A stretch of 5,138 nucleotides of DNA from NCBI GenBank assembly GCA_948759685.1, contig CAQBGY010000272.1, positions 1 through 5,138 of the forward strand, written 5' to 3'. The DNA comes from an uncultured Eubacterium sp. (GTDB taxonomy: Bacteria; Bacillota_A; Clostridia; Lachnospirales; Lachnospiraceae). Positions 1-5,138 of the stretch are shown here, piece by piece (the first letter of the stretch is position 1; each line of letters begins with the position of its first letter). The position numbers and the translations under genes are program-made. The notes beneath the pieces were generated by a model. The model saw only the letters and a program-made list of their open reading frames with translations, was not told the DNA's origin and did not search any database.

Positions 1-580
1 CTGCATCAAAGCTGCTAATCTTCTGATTGGCAGCGTCAATTACCAGATGGCAGTCAGTAATGACAGCGTTGGTTTCCTCTATTTTCTGTTCAAAAACGGT
101 ATTTCTGTTCGCTTCGTTTTCTTTCCGCTGTTCCTCATTCGCAATCCGTTCCTTTTCCATATTAATCATGTTGTCAAGAACATCGTATGAATCGATGGAA
201 GACATATGACTTCCGTCGTGAACGCGCGGTTCCACGACGATATGAAACGTCCATGTCGTAAGTGAAGTGCCGTCAGAGTCTTCGAGATGCAGTTCACATG
301 CGTTTGTTCCGGCGGCAGTCAGGATTTGACTGCCATTGCCAATATTTGTTTTAATGATTACTTTAGGGCCTTCAATGGTACAGCATTCGTGTCCTTGAAA
401 TTGTGTTCCGTCTGCTTTGGCGATTCTGAGATATGCGGCGCAGCCTGACAAATCGAATGGCACATCATTGTGCATAATGTGAAATACAAACATTCGTCCT
501 GTGTCGAATTGTTTTGCATTCAGGGTTAAAATGCCCTGTTCATTGTAAAAGCTGAGGCTGTTTGTCTTTGTAATATTCAA
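1..580 (-). CDS. BppU-like phage baseplate upper protein, N-terminal part (3' end outside window)
   Basis: Virion structural protein of the distal tail. In Gram-positive siphophages BppU-type proteins attach receptor-binding proteins to the baseplate. The 193 visible residues start at a TTG. An in-frame TAA lies two codons upstream and a GGAGG (591-595) sits 10 nt before the TTG, so the start is well fixed. Residues about 5-120 read as the beta-sandwich BppU_N domain: an opening strand region near NAKQFDTGR (21-29), an FDLSGCAAYLRIAKADG core (42-58), a DSDGTSLTTWTFHIVVE strand pair (101-117), then the SIDSYDVLDNMI linker. From about 141 the protein turns into a charged coiled coil with RIANEEQRKENEANR-type repeats (145-159), typical of the shaft after this domain. 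The start overlaps the stop of the small gene upstream as TTGA, implying coupled translation. Base composition is clearly richer in GC than the tail-tip gene. Family assignment is from recognised pattern, not a search. Confidence 0.85.
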   Translation of the reverse strand, partial: MNITKTNSLSFYNEQGILTLNAKQFDTGRMFVFHIMHNDVPFDLSGCAAYLRIAKADGTQFQGHECCTIEGPKVIIKTNIGNGSQILTAAGTNACELHLEDSDGTSLTTWTFHIVVEPRVHDGSHMSSIDSYDVLDNMINMEKERIANEEQRKENEANRNTVFEQKIEETNAVITDCHLVIDAANQKISSFDA

Positions 581-816
581 ATTTTATTTCCCTCCTTTTC
601 AATGGTTTCAGTATTATTGTTATTGATTTGCTGATATTCTTCAAGTTCTTTTTGTGTTTGCTGCCTTGCAGTAATGTTGGCAGTCATTAACACGGAATCT
701 AAAATCACTGCTTTGGTTTGGATGTCGAGTGGGTGATTTTGAATCAGGGTGAATAAATTTTGTTTGAAATCCTCTGTTAATAATCCGTGTGTGGGTGTTG
801 TATTAATCTGTTCCAT
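577..816 (-). CDS. Small phage protein of unknown function between tail-tip and BppU genes
   Basis: A 79-residue protein that I do not recognise. It looks soluble and largely helical: no signal peptide or membrane segment, no cysteines, a middle stretch of mixed hydrophobic residues (FKQNLFTLIQNHPLDIQTKA, 18-37) and a polar, Gln/Asn/Glu-rich C-terminus (TQKELEEYQQINNNN, 54-68). Reality as a gene is supported by an AAAGGAGA ribosome binding site (826-833 on the minus strand), by tight packing, and by position. Its ATG overlaps the last 14 nt of the tail-tip gene and its TGA overlaps the TTG start of the BppU-like gene. Small proteins in this slot of clostridial phages could be a tail assembly factor or minor structural component, but nothing in the sequence proves either role. 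Confidence 0.75.
   Translation of the reverse strand: MEQINTTPTHGLLTEDFKQNLFTLIQNHPLDIQTKAVILDSVLMTANITARQQTQKELEEYQQINNNNTETIEKEGNKI
591..595 (-). promoter_or_regulatory. Ribosome binding site deciding the TTG start of the BppU-like gene
   Basis: The minus strand reads AAGGAGGG here, a near-perfect Shine-Dalgarno, 10 nt before TTG at 580-578. No ATG or GTG lies at suitable distance, and the frame is closed by TAA two codons upstream, so TTG is the only reasonable start. The site lies inside the 3' end of the 79-codon gene. Confidence 0.8.
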
Positions 817-3217
817 TTGTTATATTCTCCTTTAATTCTTGCAATTGTTTTTTGATTGTTTCGATTTCTGTGTGTTGTTCTTGAACAAGTTTGGTAAGAG
901 CTGGGAAAAGTATATTAATATTCCACATTTCAGGATTACCGTTTTTATCCAGGTTACATGCAATAGGAAATTTTTCATATATATCTTCTGCAATGAAACC
1001 TAAAATGTCAGTTTGATATCGTTGATCGGTAGATGAAATATAACTATTTTTATATCTATATGTATATATGTTTAAATCGTAAATTTTGTGTGGGGAAATA
1101 TTGTTTGGTAAATTTTGTGAAATATTTGTTTTATAACGCCTAGAAGATGACGATGTTCTTTTAAAGTTTCCATCATTGTCAATGTATAGATTAGAAGATG
1201 CAGTAATAGTTTGAGAATACACCCCTTTGTGCATTAACTCATTAGAATTAATTGTTACTTCATTCGTTTTTTTATTAAGTTCTCGAATATTAAAATTGAA
1301 ATCTGAAAATCCTATAATAGAATTATTATTAATATCAATAGAGTTAAATTTAATATTTGGAGTATCTGAATCTATTATAATTCCCTTTCCTAACTTTAGA
1401 ATATTCCCAAAGCAATAAGAAATTATATGTTCTTTTTGATTGTCAAAATCGTCACAATGAATAAACTCAATTTTACTGATGCTCCCTGAATAAGTTGGGG
1501 GATAATCTCCAGAACTATCAGTAGACGCATCCGACGTATCTATGGATAATATTTGAGCACTTATCATTGTTTCGCCTTCATGAGTTTCATTCCAAAGAAG
1601 ATGTGATGAACATCTGCAACTGCTATAATTTAAAAGAATTAAATTTATATCAAAAGTACCAACTTTACTATTATTTGAAACTTTAATTATGTTATGATAT
1701 ATATCAAAAATTTCTTGCCGAGTATCACTTGCGAATTCAGATTGACTATGTACTATAGCTTTTATGGAAAAGCGTATAGTTTTATCCCCATCGGTAGGCA
1801 TATTGTTAATATAAACACGCATTTTTTGAGAACTGTTAATAATCGCATTGTACATGGAAAAAATATCCAACTTATTAGAATATTGAGGTGGTGTCCAATT
1901 CTCAGATTTTAATAAAAATTTTTTTGCACATATTGTATTGGCAGTTATATCTCCATCAATAAAAGCACTTTCTATAATATTGCTTTTAGTTGCATTTATT
2001 ACCCCAGTAATTTCGGCATTAGTAGCAGTAAGCTTTCCGTTAGCAATAACATTTCCATTATTGTCCACAGTGAATCTATCATTGATATTTAAATTTCCAT
2101 TCTTATCTACAATAAATTTTTCATTTACATTTAAACTACCTTTAAAATTACCATCACAACCTTCTAAAGTACCTCTAATAGACAGAGATCTACCATCCCA
2201 TATTAATTTTTCACCTGCAAAACTAAATGTACCATTAGATAAATCTAACATGCTTCCAGTCAGCTCATTTTCCCCTGTTTCATAATTTTTAGTATAAGGG
2301 TAATTGTTTGATTTAATACTTCCGGTATTGATACAATCGCCATTAATTGTAGTAGTGCCTTTTTCTAATGAACCGAATATTCCACTGTGGGAAAGTAATG
2401 TATTAAAGTTACCTTTATTAGCCTGTATACTATCTAATATTACATCGCTCACGGCAGTTCCAAACATCTCTGTATTAAGTAATGCATTTAACATATTATT
2501 ACTAATTTGAACATTTGCATCATTGTTACCGAATGTACTGTTACTAGAAGAAGCCGAGGAAGAAGACGAGCTTCCTGAAGATGATGTCATATTATTTAAT
2601 AAAAAGTCAAGATCGTCTATACCATTTAATGATTTGGTTATGGTAGAAAATTCAATAGACAATTGCGTATTAATTTCAAGTGGATTATATGTAATGGAAA
2701 TTAATCTCAGCTTAATAAAATCATTATCGTGTAGTTCTTCATGAATTTCCAATCCGACTCTAATAAAATTTCCAATATCAAAGGTTTCCCGATATTCTTT
2801 AAATTCATCAAGTACATAAAGATTGTCCAGTTCCGTTTTAAAAGAATACTGAGGTTGGGATATTTTATATAACTCTTCTAAAGCACTTTGATACAATTCT
2901 TCCTGCCTGTCGACAACAGATACAGGATCATCAAGGTTAGTAGTAAGAATACAATCATTACTATAATGTTTTGTCCTAATCATGCTTTGAACAACACACA
3001 AGTCTTTTTCAGAAAATATAAGATTATTATTTACAACGAAGTTTTCTAATGTAACAGAATTTGCTATACTGGCTCTAAGATTGTTATAATTATTTTGTCT
3101 CTCTGCTTCTTTGTCTATTTCCTGTTTTCGTGCCTCAATAATGTCCGTACATTGTCTTATTATTCCTTTACCTTTTGTATTTATCAAAGAATTTTCTCTT
3201 TTATCGTCTAGTGACAT
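803..3217 (-). CDS. Phage tail-tip/receptor-binding protein with C-terminal S74 (intramolecular chaperone) domain; 5' end lost
   Basis: From the first ATG this is 804 residues, but that ATG has no ribosome binding site and the same frame continues upstream with protein-like sequence to the IS66 border, so the true protein began further upstream. Residues 66-192 (ISQPQYSFKTELDNL at 119-133; DIGNFIRV at 147-154; FIKLRLISITYNPL at 167-180) resemble the end of Gram-positive siphophage tail-tip (Tal-like, prophage endopeptidase tail) proteins. A serine-rich linker follows at 211-228. Residues 325-430 look like beta-repeats with KFIVDKNGN (367-375) and RFTVDNNGN (381-389); a third related copy, LYIDNDGN, lies at 677-684. 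Residues about 450-602 form an unassigned inserted region. The C-terminus is an S74/endosialidase-type chaperone: SSRRYK (691-696), GFIAEDIYEKFP (728-739) and a leucine-rich coiled coil at 783-800. By family knowledge this domain drives trimerisation and then cleaves itself off before Ser691, releasing 114 residues. The gene is very AT-rich. The domain call is strong; the exact role is inferred. Confidence 0.8.
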   Translation of the reverse strand: MSLDDKRENSLINTKGKGIIRQCTDIIEARKQEIDKEAERQNNYNNLRASIANSVTLENFVVNNNLIFSEKDLCVVQSMIRTKHYSNDCILTTNLDDPVSVVDRQEELYQSALEELYKISQPQYSFKTELDNLYVLDEFKEYRETFDIGNFIRVGLEIHEELHDNDFIKLRLISITYNPLEINTQLSIEFSTITKSLNGIDDLDFLLNNMTSSSGSSSSSSASSSNSTFGNNDANVQISNNMLNALLNTEMFGTAVSDVILDSIQANKGNFNTLLSHSGIFGSLEKGTTTINGDCINTGSIKSNNYPYTKNYETGENELTGSMLDLSNGTFSFAGEKLIWDGRSLSIRGTLEGCDGNFKGSLNVNEKFIVDKNGNLNINDRFTVDNNGNVIANGKLTATNAEITGVINATKSNIIESAFIDGDITANTICAKKFLLKSENWTPPQYSNKLDIFSMYNAIINSSQKMRVYINNMPTDGDKTIRFSIKAIVHSQSEFASDTRQEIFDIYHNIIKVSNNSKVGTFDINLILLNYSSCRCSSHLLWNETHEGETMISAQILSIDTSDASTDSSGDYPPTYSGSISKIEFIHCDDFDNQKEHIISYCFGNILKLGKGIIIDSDTPNIKFNSIDINNNSIIGFSDFNFNIRELNKKTNEVTINSNELMHKGVYSQTITASSNLYIDNDGNFKRTSSSSRRYKTNISQNLPNNISPHKIYDLNIYTYRYKNSYISSTDQRYQTDILGFIAEDIYEKFPIACNLDKNGNPEMWNINILFPALTKLVQEQHTEIETIKKQLQELKENITNGTD
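826..833 (-). promoter_or_regulatory. Ribosome binding site of the 79-codon gene
   Basis: AAAGGAGA on the minus strand, about 9-10 nt before the ATG at 816-814. It lies within the last codons of the tail-tip gene, so ribosomes finishing that gene would stop next to it. Confidence 0.75.
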
Positions 3218-3507
3218 ATAATCAAGATATTGATTTAACTGATTAAAAAAAGCAGTTTTAGTGGTAAATTCTAGTTTCTCATCTTCTTTTAAGCTGTTCC
3301 AACCGTTATCATCAGGAACGCGATAAATTGGATTTTCAATTGTTCCCGATGAGATAAAACACTTTTTAAATAATAAATTGGCGGCTTCAGACCATGCCTT
3401 CCTTTTTGTTTCTAACTCATCTAAACCATATAACGACCATTCATATAAATATGATTCGTAAACGGTAAAAAATGAGTACCGTGCATGACAAAAGATATTC
3501 CGATATA
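3218..3507 (-). pseudogene. Upstream continuation of the tail-tip reading frame, cut by the IS66 left end
   Basis: The frame of the 804-codon gene stays open from 3217 back to a TAA at 3586-3584, about 122 further codons with no ATG or GTG. Most of this reads as ordinary protein: RNIFCHARYSFFTVYESYLY, then SLYGLDELETKRKAW, then NPIYRVPDDNGWNSLKED, leading straight into the 804-residue portion. Composition is AT-rich like the rest of the gene. Beyond about 3508 the sequence becomes the dyad-repeat leader of the IS66 element, and the few codons read there (LAFVFTTVIATANG) are probably not phage-derived. I interpret this as the surviving internal part of the tail-tip gene, whose 5' end was separated by the insertion. 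The exact border is uncertain by some tens of bases because the other IS end is outside the window. Confidence 0.65.
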
Positions 3508-3543
3508 ATGGCCTTGAGAATGATTTATTGTTTTCAAGGCCAT
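3508..3543. repeat. 10-bp perfect inverted repeat at the phage/IS66 border
   Basis: Arms ATGGCCTTGA (3508-3517) and TCAAGGCCAT (3534-3543) are exact reverse complements. In RNA three more pairs (one of them G-U) could extend the stem inward and leave a loop of about 10 nt (3521-3530). No T-run follows on either strand, so it is not a standard intrinsic terminator. It contains the first copy of the 22-nt dyad motif (3515-3536). It may mark the IS66 terminus or form part of a protein-binding array. Confidence 0.6.
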
Positions 3544-3667
3544 TTGCAGTTGCTATGACAGTTGTGAAAACAAATGCTAGTTTTTACAGATGGTATTATG
3601 ACTATGAAAACTAACGCCAGTTTTCACAGTTCATACGCATGGCTTTGAAAACTTTTACCAGTTTTGA
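3515..3667 (+). repeat. Array of four 22-nt dyad-symmetric repeats in the IS66 leader
   Basis: Copies lie at 3515-3536, 3565-3586, 3605-3626 and 3646-3667. Each starts TGA(A/G)AA and ends GTTTT(C/T/G)A. The third has perfect 8-bp arms TGAAAACT and AGTTTTCA around AACGCC; the second and fourth are close to it, and the first is the most diverged. Start-to-start spacings are 50, 40 and 41 nt, so copies two to four sit at a regular interval with 18-19-nt spacers that begin CAG. Spacers are too short and repeats too degenerate for a CRISPR array. Position directly before tnpA suggests binding sites for a transposition protein or an autoregulatory operator; this is inference. Confidence 0.6.
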
Positions 3668-3671
3668 AAGC

Positions 3672-3677
3672 GAGGTG
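3672..3677 (+). promoter_or_regulatory. Ribosome binding site deciding the GTG start of tnpA
   Basis: GAGGTG lies 7 nt before GTG at 3685. The only longer option is a TTG at 3664, which has no ribosome binding site and lies inside the last dyad repeat, so GTG at 3685 is preferred. Confidence 0.65.
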
Positions 3678-3684
3678 TATACTG

Positions 3685-4032
3685 GTGTCAGATTTAAAAC
3701 ATGAAGTAACTGCACAACGATGGGCTGCCCTGATCAAAGAACGCATGGACAGCGGCATGACCATTAAGGAATGGTGTCAGGAAAGAAATATCAAAGAGTC
3801 TCAGTATTACTACTGGCTGCGAACTCTCCGCCGGGATGAAGCTGATGCGGCGGAACAGGGCTTAGAAGCTGCGCCTTTCGTGGAGCTTCCGGTTATCTGC
3901 CGGGAACAGGAATTCCAGCCGGGCAAGCCAGCAGGCATTATCCGCAAAGGGAATGTCTGCATAGAAATAACGGAATCCGCTTCTGCAGGCTTTATCGCAA
4001 AAATCATGGAGGCCGCGGCCCGTGCTTGGTGA
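3685..4032 (+). CDS. tnpA: IS66-family accessory transposition protein TnpA
   Basis: A 115-residue protein with the layout of IS66 TnpA. The N-terminal half is a helix-turn-helix-like region (QRWAALIKERMDSGMTIKEW at 11-30, then CQERNIKESQYYYWLRTLRR at 31-50). The C-terminal half is more variable, with a short beta segment (PAGIIRKGNVCIEI, 82-95) and a helix ending ARAW. TnpA and TnpB are required with TnpC for transposition in IS66-type elements, although their molecular roles are poorly defined; TnpA probably binds DNA. Length is normal and the gene appears intact. It starts with GTG, preceded by GAGGTG, and overlaps tnpB by 11 nt, so the two are co-translated. The frame could be extended seven codons to a TTG, which I judge unlikely. 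Confidence 0.88.
   Translation: MSDLKHEVTAQRWAALIKERMDSGMTIKEWCQERNIKESQYYYWLRTLRRDEADAAEQGLEAAPFVELPVICREQEFQPGKPAGIIRKGNVCIEITESASAGFIAKIMEAAARAW
4008..4012 (+). promoter_or_regulatory. Ribosome binding site of tnpB inside tnpA
   Basis: GGAGG sits 9 nt before the GTG at 4022 and lies within the last codons of tnpA, supporting the GTG start of tnpB and its coupling to tnpA. Confidence 0.65.
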
Positions 4033-4381
4033 AGTGAATTTATACAGCCGCATTTACCTGGCATACGGCTATACGGATCTCCGCTTTGGGATAGACGGCC
4101 TGGCGCGGGTCATACAGGATCATTTTGAGCTTAATCCATTCCAGAAAGGAACTCTTTTTGTGTTCTGCGGAAGGCGTACTGACCGGATCAAGGGGCTTTT
4201 GTGGGAAGGCGACGGATTCCTCCTTGTTTACAAAAGACTGGAGGCGGGACGGTTCAAGTGGCCCCGGACAGCGTCCGAGGCCCGTGAAATTACGCCAGAG
4301 CAGTTCACATGGCTGATGCAGGGGCTTGCTGTAGAGCAGAAAAACAGGATACAGGAAGTTTCGCCAAAAAAGACATGCTGA
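4022..4381 (+). CDS. tnpB: IS66-family accessory protein TnpB (IS66 Orf2)
   Basis: A 119-residue protein of normal length that matches the strongly conserved IS66 Orf2 pattern: YTDLRFGIDGLARVIQ (17-32), NPFQKGTLFVFCGRRTDRIK (38-57), LLWEGDGFLLVYKRLEAGRF (59-78) followed by KWPR, then ITPEQFTWLMQGL (90-102). The protein is needed for transposition of IS66 elements, but no catalytic activity is established for it; it probably acts with TnpA and TnpC at the transposon ends. The start is a GTG preceded by GGAGG. The first 11 nt overlap the end of tnpA. No frameshift or missing block is visible, so the gene itself seems functional even though its partner tnpC is truncated. Confidence 0.93.
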   Translation: MLGEVNLYSRIYLAYGYTDLRFGIDGLARVIQDHFELNPFQKGTLFVFCGRRTDRIKGLLWEGDGFLLVYKRLEAGRFKWPRTASEAREITPEQFTWLMQGLAVEQKNRIQEVSPKKTC

Positions 4382-4640
4382 CTGTTTTTTGTGCAAAACG
4401 CAGAAATTTTCAGCCTTTATATACAGCCCGTGCCATTATCCGGCTGACAAAAAAATATTGCGTACAAATGTGTGCCGGCGGTTTTTGCGCATAGTTTTCC
4501 TGTTTTCCCTCAAAAATTGACCTATATAATTCCATTCCTTTATAAACCGGCATTTCCAGCGATACACACCATTGTCATTTTGACGGGGATACCGGTAAAA
4601 AAATGCAGCGCGGGCCGCTTCTTTCTGCTATAATCATGGT
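4382..4640 (+). other. Noncoding spacer between tnpB and tnpC
   Basis: This 259-bp stretch has no convincing gene; the short frame across its first part is an out-of-frame read-through of tnpB. It contains a possible promoter (4517-4546) and, immediately before tnpC, a TATAAT (4629-4634) with no matching -35 at the right distance. An ACCGG/CCGGT pair (4546-4550 and 4592-4596) is too short and far apart to be called a hairpin. No terminator is visible. Confidence 0.5.
4517..4546 (+). promoter_or_regulatory. Possible sigma-A-type promoter for tnpC
   Basis: TTGACC (4517-4522) and TATAAA (4541-4546) are separated by 18 nt, a near-consensus pair about 95 nt before the tnpC start. It would allow tnpC to be expressed separately from tnpAB. 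Such pairs occur by chance in AT-rich spacers, so this is tentative. Confidence 0.3.
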
Positions 4641-5099
4641 ATGGAAAAGAAGATTTATACAGCAGATGAATTGAATCATGTTGAAAAAGACGAGCTGGTC
4701 AGTATCATACTCTCACTGCAGGAAAACACTGCCCGGATGATGGAGAACCAGGAGCTGATCATGGAACAGATCGCAGTTCTGCGCCAGCAGCGCTTCGGGC
4801 GGCGTTCTGAAAAAATGGACGTGATTGACGGCCAGATGAGCCTGTTTTTCAATGAGCCGGAAGCTGCAGCGGGTGAACCAGGCACGCAGGCGGAAGAACC
4901 GGAATTTGAGGAAGTTGTCATCCGCAGAAAAAAGAAGAAAAAAGGAAAACGCGAAGAAGACTTAAAAGATATCCAGGTTACAGTCATTCAACATGAAATG
5001 TCGGAGGATGAGTTGAAAGCAGCGTTCCCGGATGGGAAATATAAGCGGCTTCCTGATGAAGTATATAAAAGGCTGGAGTTCCACCCCAATGTCATTTAG
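4641..5099 (+). pseudogene. tnpC: IS66 transposase TnpC, N-terminal fragment lacking the DDE domain
   Basis: TnpC is the catalytic transposase of IS66 elements and is normally about 500 residues or more. Only 152 codons are present. Residues 12-50 form a leucine-zipper-like helix (ELVSIILSLQENTARMMENQ at 18-37), followed by the family hallmark QRFGRRSEK (50-58), GQMSLFFNE (64-72), an acidic stretch, a basic run RRKKKKKGKR (95-104) and YKRLPDEVYKRLEFHP (134-149). Family members continue from this point toward the catalytic core, but here the frame reads NVI and stops at TAG (5097-5099). The zinc-finger-like region and the DDE residues are absent. No Shine-Dalgarno precedes the ATG; TATAAT lies 6 nt upstream instead. 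The cause could be a nested insertion, a deletion with joining to other DNA, or a frameshift, since a different plus frame (from 5090) is open to the window end. Identity as IS66 TnpC is firm; the cause of truncation is not. Confidence 0.85.
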
Positions 5100-5138
5100 A
5101 TAAGGACAACATTGCAGTTAGGATTCTTTTTACAGCGA
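5088..5138. other. Unassigned tail after the tnpC break point
   Basis: These 51 bases do not continue the tnpC frame and are more AT-rich than the IS. One plus frame from 5090 (CHLDKDNIAVRILFTA) and one minus frame ending at TGA 5094-5092 (AVKRILTAMLSLSK) are open to the edge; neither is recognisable. It could be the border of another element or a rearranged IS segment. Confidence 0.35.

Larger units (their letters stand above)
3508..5087 (+). mobile_element. IS66-family insertion sequence, left portion (right part missing)
   Basis: The element is defined by the canonical IS66 gene order tnpA-tnpB-tnpC on the plus strand, opposite to the phage genes. The left border is set tentatively at the palindrome starting at 3508, because the 22-nt dyad motif of the leader begins within it and phage-like coding sequence ends about there. 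IS66 elements normally end in short inverted repeats with an 8-bp target duplication, but neither can be verified without the right end. The right limit given is where tnpC stops looking like the family (after residue 149). The distinctly higher GC than the flanking tail gene supports a foreign insertion. Without the DDE domain of TnpC this copy, as seen, cannot move on its own. Confidence 0.75.

Noticed and set aside
27..209. 60-codon plus-strand frame opposite the BppU-like gene
   Set aside because: It is antisense to the coiled-coil coding part of the BppU-like gene; the apparent hydrophobic protein is a mirror of Glu/Lys/Asn codons and has no ribosome binding site.
1227..2744. Several plus-strand open frames (for example 1938-2285 and 2523-2744) opposite the tail-tip gene
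   Set aside because: They lie wholly antisense to a recognisable phage gene, lack good ribosome binding sites, and their acidic or hydrophobic runs are reverse readings of the Ser-rich and Asn-rich codons.
803..3217. Diversity-generating retroelement variable region in the tail-tip gene
   Set aside because: No template-like near-duplicate, reverse transcriptase or C-type-lectin-like C-terminus is visible; the C-terminus is an S74 chaperone domain.
3565..3667. Possible short CRISPR array
   Set aside because: Repeats are imperfect, spacers are only 18-19 nt and resemble each other, and no cas gene is present.
3564..3690. Promoter for tnpA
   Set aside because: A TATACT at 3678-3683 lies too close to the GTG start, and no other -35/-10 pair with 16-18 nt spacing looked convincing in the leader.
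4309..4494. 61-codon frame running from tnpB into the spacer
   Set aside because: It begins in another frame inside the conserved end of tnpB and shows no protein features.
5112..5135. Shared words between the tail after tnpC and the IS leader (TTGCAGTT and TTTTTACAG in the same order)
   Set aside because: The 8- and 9-nt matches have different spacing (15 versus 37 nt) and direct rather than inverted orientation, and AT-rich sequence makes chance matches plausible.

Overview
The window joins two unrelated pieces of DNA. Both look like they come from a low-to-moderate GC Bacillota genome, most likely a Clostridia-type (Lachnospiraceae-like) gut bacterium. The grounds are AGGAGG-type ribosome binding sites, TTG and GTG starts, a Gram-positive siphophage tail module and a Bacillota-style IS66 element. 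The genus cannot be read from the sequence.

Left part (about 1-3507, minus strand): the distal tail module of a siphovirus or prophage. In transcription order it holds (i) the 3' part of a long tail-tip/receptor-binding gene ending in an S74-type intramolecular chaperone domain (803-3217, with the same frame open further upstream), (ii) a 79-codon gene of unknown function (577-816), and (iii) the start of a BppU-like baseplate upper protein gene (1-580, running off the window). The three genes overlap (14 nt, then a TTGA stop/start overlap), so they form one translationally coupled unit. The tail-tip gene is visibly much more AT-rich than the BppU gene, which fits mosaic exchange of the receptor-binding region.

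Right part (about 3508-5087, plus strand): the left portion of an IS66-family insertion sequence. A leader of about 150 bp carries four copies of a 22-nt dyad-symmetric motif. It is followed by tnpA, an overlapping tnpB, a 259-bp noncoding spacer and the first 149 or so codons of tnpC. tnpC loses similarity to my expectation of the family just after residue 149 and stops, so the DDE catalytic domain is absent. The last 51 bases are unassigned.

The IS66 end lies inside the upstream part of the tail-tip gene. The open frame of that gene runs about 120 codons past its first ATG with protein-like sequence and no ribosome binding site at that ATG. The gene therefore appears to have lost its 5' end to the insertion (or to an associated deletion), which would probably inactivate tail assembly in this prophage. 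I found no new defence or regulatory system. The least-explained structure is the dyad-repeat array at the IS66 left end.
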